Shown piece after piece: positions 28,101 to 37,136 of a stretch of 64,000 nt of DNA; the first letter of the stretch is position 1, and each line of letters opens with the position of its first letter. A model generated the notes under the pieces. That model ran no database searches. It was not told where the DNA came from and worked only from the letters and a program-made list of their open reading frames with translations. Made by a program: the position numbers and the translations under genes. Origin of the DNA: Sipunculus nudus (taxonomy: Eukaryota; Annelida; Sipuncula; Golfingiida; Sipunculidae). Location of the stretch: the NCBI GenBank assembly GCA_026874595.1, contig CM049310.1:55929058-55993057 (forward strand), given 5' to 3'.

Positions 28101-30481
28101 GTCCTTCACGTGTGACGTTTTATTTCTTTTTCGAATGTTGTTAAGCTGCATTCGGATACGTCAACGCCAGTTTCGAACGTATCGGACAAACAAAAAAAGA
28201 CGCTCCTATTTTCGAAATACATTGCCGGTACCATACAATTTTGCTGACCCCTGAACCCTTTAACTGGGTCATCTCTTCGGCTGATTCTCAGTAAAGTGTT
28301 TGTGGCATATACATATGATATAAGTTCTGAGATTGTTTGTCCGAATATGTTGATCTCGACATTTGCGTTTCCGATTGACCCAATTGCTGATAAAACAGTT
28401 GTATCATGCGTTTGTACATTGAATAAGGGAAACAAAGTCTTGATTTGTTTTTTAATTTTGTTTTCAACTATTTATTTGGGTACAAACCACAATTTAATCG
28501 TCCAAACATGAACAGTACTTGCAAAACACCTAACAGTGTAGTGCAATATTGTGATACCATATTCACTTTCGTAAATATCTGGCGAATCTAAGGTATGATC
28601 ACGATTCAATTTTACTGTTTTGATTTTCAGAAAATGTCATTAGAATATAGGTTTAGTTTTCCTTTAATCGTTTTCGCTGTCAAAGTATGAGTTTTATGCA
28701 TATATATTTTATATTGCGCAACTGTTTAGTATGTTAGCACTGCGACAGGATTGTGTTTTTGCAAGAATGAATACGCATGGTACACAGTCTCGGGCGAAAC
28801 AGCAAGTTTCTCACGCAAGCTTTGTCATGATCTATTTTAAGTGGTATAGTGGACGGTTATTGGCGGTTTCAAACAGCACAGGGAAAAAAAAAGGTTTGGC
28901 GTGACTGAATGAGAGCATGAATACAGGATCCCAAGGCACGGCCTGTGTTTTGTGCTAGATACGGCTTCACTCACATCTACATAAATTTAACATGAACTAC
29001 AGCATGCTATCCATCGACGTTACACTCTGTATCTGTTATACGTGGATATTACTCTACACGCCCGGTCAGAGTTTCAAGTAAAATGTATATACAACGCACT
29101 GCCTATTTTATTAGAACATGCAGAATCGAAAAATTAGGTTTATTTGTCGCTGGCCATAGGGCTAGGCGTCAGTACAAAATGATCCGAATATATAACACTT
29201 CACATTAATATCCAGTAAAAGAGCGAATCTTTGTGCCTCTTTCAATGACCGGGGGTATATAAAGGATTTTAGAATGGGGGGGGGGGGGGGGGGGGGGCAA
29301 CCTTGCACAGGTAAACAAGTGTGCCAGGAGTGCTTGTATTTCATATGTAACTACCACTTTCAAAAGAAGAGAAGATGGCCCTGTTTTTGTGCTATTTGCA
29401 ATATTTTCACCGAAAAAGAGAAGGCATGCGACCCCGCGCCCGATACGCCTTTCCTTGATAGCATAAGCCCCTTACACACCGGGCCTACGTGGAGTTGCGC
29501 GGTGCGGTGTACCGACTACCACAAGCTTACCCTGCCCTATACGCTGTGCCTAAGCTGGCCTACGTAGCAATACGCCGAGAGACGCAAAGGGGTTCGCGAT
29601 ATGGACGTAAAAAATTAAACCTTTTTATTTTTTTTTGCGTACGTAGAGCACTGGACATAGAAATTACGTATAATTTTTACGCAAGTCTATGCAACACTAC
29701 GCTACCGTACGCTACTGTAGGCCATGCCTAATCAAGAGTCCGACAAAATACGTCATTTTACGCCAGCCTATGCATATCCTACGCAGGGACTTTTACCGAT
29801 CCTGCGCGTAGCAACATTTTTTTTCATGAATACATTTTTTTTTATTTTGGCGCACTCGGTACGCCGCAATACGCAACTCTACCTAGGCCCGGTGTGTTAG
29901 GGGCTTTAGAACCTGTAGTTTCAGGGGCGGATCCGGAATATAGGAAAAGGAGGGGTCCAAACCAGAAGAACAAATGACAAAACCCCCCAAAAAAGTCCCC
30001 TGGTCCGGAAAGGGTAGGGGGTGGGTGGGGTCCAGGCCGCAATTATTGTTCAGAATCACTTAGAAAAAGGTTGAAGTGGCTGATAAAGGGGGGGGGGGGG
30101 GGGGGGGGGTCCGGACCTCCTGGACCCTTCCCCTGGATCCGCTTCTGAACTTTCATTATTTATTTGTTCGACATCAAATGACACCAAAATTTTTACCTGC
30201 ATCTGTCTGTCCACAAGAAAGTTGCTTGAGCATGCCTTGAAAACAGCGTAAGCCCGGAGCAGTTCCAGGGTGGATTTATTCTTGAATGCTTCTTCATGGT
30301 CGTCGAACGTCCGCGTCTGCTGTGGTTGAGTTTCAGCGGCAGCAGCATAGGTTGAGCGCAATCTGGACTGTCTGGACTGCTTTTCAGTTCCATTTCTGTT
30401 ACATATAGGTGCGATAAAACCGCTAAACTGATGCTTTGACAGTGCGTTAATTGAAGGAATTCCCCGCCTTAAAATGAACAT
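8910..30481 (-). CDS. PRODH: Proline dehydrogenase, mitochondrial (12 exons)
   Basis: FAD enzyme of the mitochondrial inner membrane that oxidises L-proline to pyrroline-5-carboxylate and passes electrons to the quinone pool. CDS = complement of join(8910..9091, 10065..10153, 10682..10866, 11251..11346, 11797..11943, 12526..12606, 12912..12987, 13262..13416, 14656..14717, 16428..16519, 20896..21101, 30197..30481). That is 1656 nt and 551 residues; every junction is GT-AG and in phase. Seen: an Arg/Lys-rich N-terminus with no acidic residue in the first 32 (targeting peptide); LGRRLFRKLM helix (~104-113); active-site Lys205; DAEQTY (331-336); RIVRGAY (391-397); ASHNED (449-454); QLLGM; AYLSRRMVEN (512-521). 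The tyrosine of the family's KYVPYG stretch is Leu501 here, and MCDQ reads MRDH. It is slightly shorter than the ~600-residue vertebrate enzyme. A PRODH2-like paralogue cannot be excluded, but that enzyme usually has Ser at the Leu501 position. Family assignment is firm; substrate is inferred. Confidence 0.93.
9456..9741. mobile_element. MITE with CAGGGGCGGA ends in PRODH intron 11
   Basis: Terminal inverted repeats CAGGGGCGGA (9456-9465) and TCCGCCCCTG (9732-9741), flanked by AACTTA on both sides (9450-9455, 9742-9747). It contains three poly-C tracts. The terminus resembles hAT-type MITEs, although the visible duplication is 6 bp rather than 8. Confidence 0.7.
10065..10153 (-). CDS. PRODH: PRODH exon 11
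   Basis: Residues 462-492, acceptor TTTTACAG|GATAAA, donor CACTAG|GTAAGT. QLLGMRDHVSFTLG replaces the more usual QLLGMCDQISFPLG. The preceding YFG of the family reads SVA here. Confidence 0.92.
10682..10866 (-). CDS. PRODH: PRODH exon 10 (ASHNED)
   Basis: Residues 401-462, acceptor TTGCTAG|GAGAGA. The donor is taken as CCAA|GTACGT, because only this site restores the family sequence MVTK-INELGI across the junction. HGYEDPVNPTYDATTDMYHR and FASHNEDTIKF are nearly identical to other animal PRODH. Confidence 0.95.
11251..11346 (-). CDS. PRODH: PRODH exon 9 (VRGAY)
   Basis: Residues 369-400, 32 codons, acceptor ATTTTCAG|TATACA, donor GATGAG|GTAGGT. Contains GVRIVRGAYMDE; Arg391 and Tyr397 align with the FAD-contacting Arg and Tyr of the RLVKGAY motif in bacterial PutA. 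Confidence 0.95.
11797..11943 (-). CDS. PRODH: PRODH exon 8 (DAEQTY)
   Basis: Residues 320-368, 49 codons, acceptor TTTTCCAG|AAATCG, donor TTAAAG|GTATGT. Carries GIDAEQTYLQ and VQNTFQTYLK, both signature strands of animal PRODH; the Asp lies in the FAD/substrate site. Confidence 0.95.
12526..12606 (-). CDS. PRODH: PRODH exon 7
   Basis: Residues 293-319, 27 codons, acceptor TTCATAG|GCCAAC, donor GCCATG|GTAATC. ALTEVEHGQLSDMWTRLKTL fits the helix that precedes the DAEQTY strand. Confidence 0.85.
12912..12987 (-). CDS. PRODH: PRODH exon 6
   Basis: Residues 267-292, acceptor GCTCCAG|ATCC, donor TCAGG|GTAGGG, phase 0 at its end. Peptide SRNTDALLLNIAFNLEF lies in the variable insert before the second half of the barrel. 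Support is mainly the exact phase and splice fit. Confidence 0.75.
13262..13416 (-). CDS. PRODH: PRODH exon 5
   Basis: Residues 216-267, acceptor TTCTTTGCAG|AGACGC, donor TTACG|GTAAGG, two bases carried over. Variable linker segment (RRMNSLIQKNWEIINRMTDE). A 510-bp inverted-repeat MITE starts 30 bp upstream of the acceptor. Confidence 0.8.
13446..13955. mobile_element. Long-TIR MITE in PRODH intron 4
   Basis: A 510-bp element. The arms (about 13446-13650 and 13780-13955) are imperfect inverted copies starting ACACAGGCGCTTGAA and ending TTCAAGCGCCTGTG. The target site ATTGAT is duplicated at 13440-13445 and 13956-13961. It lies 30 bp upstream of the exon 5 acceptor, so it is close to the branch-point region. 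A second partial copy is at 35222-35493. Confidence 0.8.
14337..14363. repeat. Poly-T tract
   Basis: Run of about 27 T in PRODH intron 4. Confidence 0.9.
14656..14717 (-). CDS. PRODH: PRODH exon 4 (active-site lysine)
   Basis: Residues 195-215, acceptor GGCAACAG|ATCG, donor CATG|GTGAGT. SIVTSKFTFYG aligns with the IAIKLTALG strand of the family, so Lys205 is the equivalent of the catalytic-pocket lysine. The surrounding residues are more diverged than usual. Confidence 0.82.
15095..15780. repeat. Family F repeat array (GGTCATCCATGTTCGAACTTGACC type)
   Basis: Four diverged copies of GATAAGATGCATC...GGTTTGGTGACTGTACC (near 15133, 15283, 15559, 15703) and three of AAGGTCATCCAT (near 15246, 15525, 15670), with a GGTGGCGCCACC palindrome at 15376-15387. 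The left end AGTATCCCCAGACAATTAAC next to a poly-C run is the reverse complement of the family E end at about 26953-26971. In PRODH intron 3. Confidence 0.7.
15830..16388. repeat. 282-bp tandem duplication in PRODH intron 3
   Basis: Copies 15830-16111 and 16112-16388 both begin GTTACCATAT and end ACAAAATAT, and share long blocks such as CGTATCATGGCCCGG. Differences are mostly point changes, so the duplication is fairly recent. The right copy ends 40 bp from the exon 3 donor. Confidence 0.9.
16428..16519 (-). CDS. PRODH: PRODH exon 3
   Basis: Residues 164-195. Acceptor CACTTGTAG|TCGC, donor CAAG|GTAAAC. Peptide RYGDTSDMKALWDSNVES is weakly conserved and acidic. A 282-bp tandem duplication starts about 40 bp beyond its donor. 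Confidence 0.82.
16847..16940. repeat. Poly-G, CA and TA microsatellites
   Basis: G run (16847-16862), ACAC stretch, then (TA)n to 16940, in PRODH intron 2. Confidence 0.9.
17672..17888. repeat. (AAT)n ... (ATT)n inverted microsatellites
   Basis: A run of about 12 AAT units (from 17672) and about 16 ATT units (to 17888) in opposite orientation, separated by ~130 bp of AAT/ACT-rich DNA. The two runs can pair with each other. Confidence 0.85.
18580..19143. repeat. Three long TA microsatellites
   Basis: (TA)n at about 18580-18643, 18754-18791 and 19064-19143 in PRODH intron 2. Translated frames over them give only Tyr-Ile repeats. Confidence 0.9.
19620..20260 (+). repeat. Family E element in PRODH intron 2
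   Basis: Begins with CCGCCGCCGCC and contains CATATCTTCGGACTCGTTTGACC, TGGAAAGCTTTATATCATACA and GCGCCACCTGCAACCATTTTTG, all shared with 24953-26990. A single unit with a decayed palindrome. Confidence 0.65.
20896..21101 (-). CDS. PRODH: PRODH exon 2
   Basis: Residues 96-164. Acceptor CCGTTTCAG|TTGATC, donor CATCAG|GTAAAA, two bases carried over. Contains YKVLGRRLFRKLM and SVYGQFMGGE, which match the conserved first helix block of the PRODH barrel domain. Confidence 0.92.
21462..21700. mobile_element. Left end of a CAGGGGCGGATCCAG MITE
   Basis: CAGGGGCGGATCCAG follows AACTTA, as in the copy at 9456. The right end was not found; 21700 is only a guess at its extent. Confidence 0.35.
22169..22450. 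repeat. Poly-G tract and ATCGATT-rich segment
   Basis: A G run at 22169-22187, then at 22320-22440 many overlapping ATCGATT/AATCGATTA words in both orientations, which resemble the subterminal repeats of a TIR transposon. No ends are defined. Confidence 0.5.
24472..24533. repeat. 28-bp inverted repeat with 6-nt loop
   Basis: Arms 24472-24499 and 24506-24533 pair with one A/G mismatch and one pair that would be G-U in RNA. A compact, hairpin-precursor-like structure in PRODH intron 1. The matching part of duplicate P2 lacks it. Confidence 0.85.
24953..26990 (+). mobile_element. Family E tandem-repeat element
   Basis: Starts with the small hairpin CCCGACCAAGTCGGG and (CCG)n. Next come two ~400-bp units with GGTCATGACCTTTCC (25100-25960), then an array of ~281-bp units (26040-26830) carrying two palindromes each. 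It ends with poly-T/poly-G and GTAATTGTCTGGGGATACT. GGTGGCGCCACC sits at 26108, 26257, 26390, 26669 and 26817, with a decayed copy at 26537, so spacing alternates near 148 and 133 bp. No protein is encoded. Confidence 0.7.
27640..29420. repeat. Segmental duplication copy P2
   Basis: Second copy of the block described for 23560-27610, diverged by many small indels. It includes a CAGGGGCGGA-type MITE scrap (about 29250) also present in P1 (27368), so that insertion predates the duplication. Confidence 0.75.
29466..29905. mobile_element. MITE with 34-bp terminal inverted repeats
   Basis: Left 29466-29499 and right 29872-29905 agree at 31 of 34 positions, starting AGCCCCTTACACACCGGGCC. Flanks are ATA and TTA, a possible 3-bp target duplication. 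The interior is rich in TACG/CTACG words, as in the MITE at 7635. In PRODH intron 1. Confidence 0.8.
29922..30147. mobile_element. CAGGGGCGGATCCGG MITE near PRODH exon 1
   Basis: CAGGGGCGGATCCGG at the left and CTGGATCCGCTTCTG at the right, with a ~22-bp G run. It ends 49 bp from the exon 1 donor. Same family as 9456-9741. Confidence 0.65.
30197..30481 (-). CDS. PRODH: PRODH exon 1 (start codon, targeting peptide)
   Basis: Encodes residues 1-95, from ATG at 30481 to ...VDRQMQ, with donor CAG|GTAAAA, phase 0. The first ~40 residues are basic and hydroxylated, as expected for mitochondrial import. The following EEAFKNKSTLELLRAY matches the N-terminal helix of animal PRODH. This ATG is chosen because it gives the targeting peptide and follows a TATA-like box by about 95 bp. 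Confidence 0.88.
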
Positions 30482-30574
30482 TCTGTGGGAACAGTTAATA
30501 TTGAAAGTACAGCACAGGAGTGACGCTAATCACAGCACACGCACGACACCAATACCGCTCGCTTGAGTTCTGTG

Positions 30575-30582
30575 TTTATATA
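30575..30582 (-). promoter_or_regulatory. TATA-like box upstream of PRODH
   Basis: TATATAAA on the minus strand, about 95 bp upstream of the PRODH start codon. It would place transcription start near 30550 and give a 5' leader of roughly 70 nt. Inferred from position only; the host DNA is rich in TA. Confidence 0.4.
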
Positions 30583-31061
30583 CAAACACTATAGGGCTTC
30601 GCATTCACTGCCCCTGTGCAACATTTATCAGTTTCGCGTACATTTAGCTTAAGTACGTATGAAACCAGTGAGCTTTTAAACTAGGCCATAACGATTCCTT
30701 GGTCCATAGCAGTTCATATGCTTCACGGATTTTAACCCACAGAAAGAAATTCAAAGTCATGATCACTGAACCAGGTACCCAGAACATCTTTAAATTAAGC
30801 CCCATGACTCTTCCCTTTCCTGGATAGTTTATATGTGTAACAAGAATTAAATCTGATGGTTGTTGTTGATGTTCCAAACAGGGTCACACATGTGCATTCT
30901 CAGGTAATCAACTGATGCAACAAAACTTTCATAAAGTACAAAATATATAATGGCCTCTCTCAGATTAAAGAAATCAGAATAATTCAAACTGTAAATGCCC
31001 TCTCTGTATATATCTAAAAATACAGGTTGACTTTCTTACCAGTCCTCCAGGGAAACTGACA

Positions 31062-31331
31062 TCAACTTGAATGGACAGTACTGGAAAATAGAGTGACACC
31101 CAGCAGAGCGCATACCTCCACCAAGTTCGTGCAGTCTACTGAATCGAACGCTTGATCGGGTTCAAAATTCAACAGGATTTTCTCTAGCTCATGCCCAATT
31201 CGTCCCAAAAGTTCGTGGAAATTTGTATCGCTAGTTTTTGCATGCTCACGTGCTAACAGAAAAAAGACAAACACGATTAAAAAATTAACCGCTTCCGCTG
31301 AGGGTATATTTTTAAGGTGGTTGTAGTTCAA
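31062..31331 (-). other. Possible exon of an unknown gene
   Basis: After acceptor TTTTTCTGTTAG at ~31259 an open frame reads REHAKTSDTNFHELLGRIGH... and FEPDQAFDSVDCTNLVE, then either a donor GAG|GTATGC at ~31127 or a stop at ~31062. Another open stretch lies at 30644-30840 after CTATCCAG. No family is recognised. It lies upstream of PRODH on the same strand. Could be chance. Confidence 0.22.
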
Positions 31332-31503
31332 AGTGAGTCAGTATTGTAGTTTCAAGCATGCAAAACACATTGACTGTTTTTTTTTCCACAATATCAACTG
31401 CGCACTTTGCGCATATCAGCCACTCTGTGCCTGCTGGTAGCAAGAACAGTGGATCTTGAGTGCCCGTTGTGCCGAGGTATGCGCAAGGGTAGCAAAGGAT
31501 CAA

Positions 31504-34500
31504 AAAGATTAGTCTGGAAAACCGACAGTTCCCCGCTTATATGAATAACGGTTAGATACTAATCATGTGAAGGAAGGTAAGGACTATTCTGAAGTTCATT
31601 GAAATCTTTAAATCCCCGAATAGTGAATAATTATACGGAGATTTAAATGTTTCATGTACTAAACCCAACGGGCCGACGAATGTTACATTTTGAAGGATGA
31701 TGTATTAAATATGCTATTTTAATGTGCGTTTGCAGTCTAAGCTGGACTTCTTTTTCTCTTCATATACGTCATGTATACGAAGAATCCAAGACACTAGTTT
31801 ACTTAAGCGGTTAAATATTCGACGATAAAATGCTATATCTCAGTGTTCCGGTTTATAGTTTACGAAAGATAACCTGTTCACAATTTATGTATTAACGAGG
31901 CTGAAAACGTGACATCCTCGCCAACGAGTTCAAAATTTTACTCATGCATGTATACCCGGAACAGATGACTACTCACGCGCGAAGATCCCCTTTCTGACCA
32001 CATTCATTGTAAACATAACGTCTGAAGAGTGTTAGAATATGTCTGACATTCATTTGTTATTGCAATATATCATATCGCTTCATACTTACATGTCGCTCCC
32101 GATTGTAATTTGCTTGTCATTTTATGACAAAGTACACTTTTTTTATTACAGAAGAAAATATTACCATTAAACGTGCGGCAGCAAAAGAAGCAATGAGATG
32201 GATAAAACAATTTTGCTATATGAGAACTGAGTTTAAAAATTGTTTATTAAATATAATTTATATTTACTAAACACTAAATGCAAAATATTAAAATGCCAAG
32301 ATATCATTCCGTTTTCGTTCGGTTCTCTATAATTATTTTCCGGGGATATCAGACTCATGTTACGATCATTTACATCTTTATTATGCTTATCGGAGAATTT
32401 TGTAAATCAATCACACCGTGAATCAAATAACTTAAAAAAAAACCGCTGATCTCGTTTTAACAGTTAATTTGCCCAGTGGCTGGTATAATTCTGTGAGCTC
32501 CATAGCTCTAAATGATCCGGTGACTGGGGCACGGCCAGGGCAATGTTCCACGCTTCATGACAACGCCGGATTGAACCGGCGCGTTCCTGTGGTCTTGTGG
32601 GTTCAGAGACTCCACACAGTGACCTTCTTACACCCCTAAACAGTTCAGTCATGGAGATACAATAAGATGGAGTGAGGTTGTTGTATCTCCATGGTTGAAT
32701 GTACTTTAGAGAAGTTCGTCTCCTCCAGTGGTAGCTGTGTTAGCTCACACATGTGATTCAACACCCTACCGCCAGATGTCGTTTCTACTCGAAACGAAAC
32801 TCTTCATGGTAGGCACTGTGGGACGGTCGGGACGATTTGTCTCATCTGTCAAACTTCAAAACCAAAATTTAATATATTTCAAGGAAATATCTGTTATATT
32901 TCACAAGTGTAGGAAGACAAAATATTACATGTTCCTTGAAGTTCATACCACAAAACAACACCCATGTTTATGCAATATGCCAAACAAATCTAATCCAAAA
33001 TAACTCTCTTCACAGCATTTTAACCTACGCCACTAGTATATTGTGGCAGTGTAATGTGGAGCCTCAGATTGGGAGTCAGAGTTGACGCAGTGTGGGGATT
33101 CAAATGACGACAAAGAAACATGTGGATGGAACACCTAGATTTTGATCTGTAACCGGCGGACAACAGTATCATTCTGGTACCCAGAGCGACAACTAGGCCT
33201 ACATTTGAAGATGAAGCTGTGGGTACCAGGTGACCGTATACGGTGCATGCGTTTGAGAGCACGGCACAGTCTAGATTTGAGGGAAAATTCTGGGAATTCG
33301 CCATTTTCATAAATAATTTCTTTGTAAATAAGGACCATGTCCTAAATGATTACACCAATTTGTGGTCTTGCCTCGATTTCTTCAAACATTCTTTATGGTA
33401 TGGAAAATGAACTAAATTTTGTGATGATTATTTATACTGTTTCAAGTTTTGAAGTGATTCTGTTGTAATTTGTTTGTAAATGTTTAAAATGTCGCCCATA
33501 TATCATACAGCTGGTGCCAATTTGCACTATTCTACCGATATGTTTCGTTCAGTAAATTAAAACAATAATAATAATAATAATGATAATAGTAATAATAATA
33601 ATAAGAAGAAGTAGAAGGAGAAGAAAAAAAAAGAAGATGAAAATTCGCCCGCTGCTTGCACCATATTTTATCTTCCTAGAGCTCATCGATATATTTTATT
33701 TTATTATGGCCTTATTGAATCTGGTCTGAAAAAAATGTTTGACGGTTATTTAAAACGATACGTAATAATCCACCTACCGACGTGGGATGTCATACCAGCA
33801 ATGTGATATATTTGCGCCATTTTAAACATGGCACTGCCAAAATGACAATATCTGTTGCCTAAACTTAACTTCAGTGTTGGGATTTTGGCACTCTCATCAG
33901 TAATTGCTGACATGTATTTTTCTACCTAGTATTGTCCATGGGAAGAAGGGATTTTTTTTTTATTTTTAAGTTTAAATATTCTGACGGTCCTTGGCTCTCG
34001 TTCTAGAATTACTTTATTTTGTTACCTTGTACTCATTATTGACTGACAGTTTGAGTGTGTAAATGTACAGTTCTGTACATATACTGTTCTGTAGAGAACC
34101 AGACGTTGTTTCTTCATGTTCTCAATTTATGATGTTTAATTAAATCGGAGACATTAACATTCTGTTCATATTCGATTTTGACGTATCGAGCGGCGCATTC
34201 ATGTTCTTGGCTTTAGTTTAACAATATTTAGGTTAAAGGTATGTTCCCCCAAAATATTCTTCTGCAAAGTCTCATCATGTTCGGACCAAGGAAAAGTAAA
34301 CAACAACTTTCATTTGCTGGGAGCACTGTTTTAAGTTTCTTATTGAAAACCTAAGGTTGAAGTGGCAAATTTTGAGACAAAACCATAGGAGTATATTGGA
34401 ATTGATATATAAGGAAAATATAAGAGCTCTTATATTTTCCTTATAACTAGTTTTAACTGCACGATCGTGTGTTACCTTTTGACTTACCAAGACAATAAAT

Positions 34501-34675
34501 TCTCCAAGAAATCATCTTAAATCTATTCCATTATTCGAGATGGCTATAAATTGAATGCAAAACTTACAAGTACAGCTCTGCACAAGGAATGAATGTTAAA
34601 AAAAGACGTCATTATAACAATAATTACTCAATAATGATAGATTATCGGAAGCACGAGTTAAGTGGCAAAAATAAA
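31504..34675. other. Upstream region without recognised genes
   Basis: Holds a 13-bp inverted repeat (32650-32662 / 32681-32693), a CTGGTACCCA inverted repeat (33174-33183 / 33220-33229), AAT/AAG microsatellites (33561-33640) and the 38-bp palindrome at 34408. No convincing coding exon was found. Confidence 0.4.
34408..34445. repeat. Perfect 38-bp palindrome
   Basis: Arms 34408-34426 and 34427-34445 are exact reverse complements with no spacer, centred on GAGCTC. Such a sequence can form a cruciform. Confidence 0.9.
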
Positions 34676-34701
34676 TATATATATATATGTTGTATATATA
34701 T

Positions 34702-34760
<59 letters not shown>

Positions 34761-35007
34761 TATATATATAGATATATAGATTATACTATAAATGCAGGAA
34801 AATATAGGAAATTATAGTAGACATTTCTTTTATAGTCACAAAGTGACTGGTACTCAGTCTGATATATGGTAAGTAGTGTTTACAAGATCAGGAATTAAGC
34901 AAAGAATCCTTGTACCGGTTTCGAAAAAAGGTGTCTTCCCTCAGCATTTGGGAATATGTTTTAATCGTTTAAAGAAGGGGTTATATTTCCTTGGAATTTC
35001 CATGGAA

Positions 35008-35065
<58 letters not shown>
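34676..35065. repeat. TA microsatellites
   Basis: (TA)n at about 34676-34764 and 35016-35065, with a short CACACA stretch in the first. Confidence 0.9.
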
Positions 35066-35071
<6 letters not shown>

Positions 35072-35221
35072 TATATATGTGCTTTAACGCGAAGAAAGTC
35101 AATTCTGCCCTGCCTTTTGAAATGGAACCTTTCTTTTGGAGAGGCATCTCCTGCATGAACACCTGTCTAAAACTTAGGACATAATCTAAATTTGGGTTTT
35201 AGTTGAAGCCACAATCACATT

Positions 35222-35493
35222 AACTATGGCATAGCAACCGGGGACGCGCTTTCTGATTGGTTTAACCTCGCATGTACTTCAGATTAGCCTGAAACCGATG
35301 TGCCATGGCTGCCGGGCCTAACAACGGGGGCTTCTTGCCTGCCTCTCTCAATTATGAAGTAAATAAAAAATAGATGGACTATATAGTGCGAAAAACGCAA
35401 GAAAATATCAGATAAGTAATAGTTATTAGGAAATGACAGACAAAAGTGACAAATTTAACCGAAATCTACACTAATAGCAATTCAATCCTGTGG
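35222..35493. mobile_element. Partial copy of the long-TIR MITE
   Basis: Matches 13446-13760 in inverted orientation: ATGGCATAGCAACCG, CTTTCTGATTGG, AACGGGGGCTTCTTGCC, ending TTCAATCCTGTG. One arm is missing. Confidence 0.7.
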
Positions 35494-37136
35494 ATGGATA
35501 TGCTCAACACTTACTGTGTCCCTGTAGGGGGAATCGGGGGACTCTACAGAGCGATGCCTTATAGATATATATACATTTCAATTAATTTGGAACAGACTTA
35601 ACAAACCTTTTTTGAATCTTATTTAAAATGGTGTGCCGTTCGAAAGCATATAAAAGCCCTTCTGATTGATAAAACCAAAGCGTTTTACAATCAGTATAGT
35701 CGTTTTCAAATGCTTCAATTTCAGGACAATTCAGCCGTTTTTCTTAATGTATAACAAAAATTCTTTAATTATGAGCTGTCTGTATAATTGTTGTCCGCAG
35801 CAACTTTTACAGAATATGGCCAGAGGATTTCTTCTAATTTTACAATGGGATCCAAGTAGAAAATAAGCTAATTGTTTAATATGGTTAGGGAAACGCATTT
35901 GCTTGCTGAACTAACGTTCTAAGGGCTAAGAAATGTTTAAAGGTACACACTTGTTTAGTTTAACCAGTATACTAGAAGCCCTGTTTAACAAACGACCCTT
36001 GGTTAAATTTAGACAGCCTGTTTAGCTGACCTATTTACATTTCCTGGAATGGAAAGGCGCCTTATCTTGAGAAACGCGTGGTAACCCGATCACGTGACAT
36101 GACAGGTTGAACTGGGCTCTTGTATCCGGTGGAGTTTAGTAGCTTATGGTAGGCAGTGGTCTTGCAGACAAAGTAGTAGACGGTCTTGGCGAAGAAGAGC
36201 CAAGTCCTCAGCCTACGTTGAGAAGGAGTCTTGCAAGGGCAAGACTGATTGAAAATCATTTTTATACATATTAATGTAATTCCTTATTTCTGTTCTGTTC
36301 ATGACGTAATTTAGTTATATTTTATTCATTGATCTTTGTGATTGATAAAATGTTATTTAATGGTAAAAAAAGATGCTTAGTCCGTCCATTCAGCGGTCTA
36401 GCAGCAAAATATATAAGGAAGAATTTCTAAATTTTCTTACGAATTTTTATCTTATTTAGGTCCCTTTCATAGGTAATTCAAATGTAAGCATTATGGGTCA
36501 CGGTGTAAGATGTTTATCTAACTTTTTCTAACGGATATTTATCATATTTAATTTACAATCATTTTGGCTCTCAGTGGAAGATTTTATCACTATTCCTATC
36601 AGTCGTGGTTGCATGCACACATACCTTGTGAGTAAGATGTATGTATATCTGATTAATCATCTTCATTCATTTGTTTCTCTCCCCCCCCCCCCACCTCCCC
36701 AATAGTGGTAATCTGCTGGTGGTGCAAATTCTTTGAATGACAAAGCGGTTGAGAACAGAAATTATTACACCTGTAATCTGAATTGATTCATCTTGTTATA
36801 AATAGATAATTATTATATATTTCACATTTTCTTTGTGGCTGTTCAGACTGCTGAGAATAGGAGCGTCTTATCATTGCTGAAAATGATAAAGATTTCTATG
36901 TTATTAAAATATCCTTGAAATATATGACTTGCTTTATTGAAGATCATCTTAAGTTCTACGACCAAATGGGAAAAATGCCTGAGACAAGTGTTTAAATGTC
37001 CTTCACATGCCCTTTAGGATGTTTCAAGTTTGGGGGTGTTTAAGATAGGTTAAGACAGTGTTTAAAGTTAGAAACACCTTTCGAGCATACGAGTTATATT
37101 AAACACTGTTTAAATGGGCCATTTAGACACTACTTT
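35494..37136. other. No recognised feature
   Basis: AT-rich DNA. A 42-codon open frame from ATG 36146 (GLADKVVDGLGEEEPSP...) is present on the plus strand and an overlapping one is on the minus strand; neither is supported. Poly-C at about 36680. Confidence 0.35.

Noticed and set aside
8910-30481. PRODH2 (hydroxyproline dehydrogenase) instead of PRODH
   Set aside because: The Ser expected in the KSIPYG-like position is Leu here, and the remaining motifs fit PRODH at least as well; left as a caveat.
32566-32590. GGTTCAATCC box-B-like hairpin on the minus strand
   Set aside because: The stem is a simple palindrome without D- or anticodon arms and no clear A box.
36146-36274. 42-codon plus-strand frame (GLADKVVDGLGEEEPSP...)
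   Set aside because: Short, without homology that I recognise, and a 65-codon frame overlaps on the other strand.
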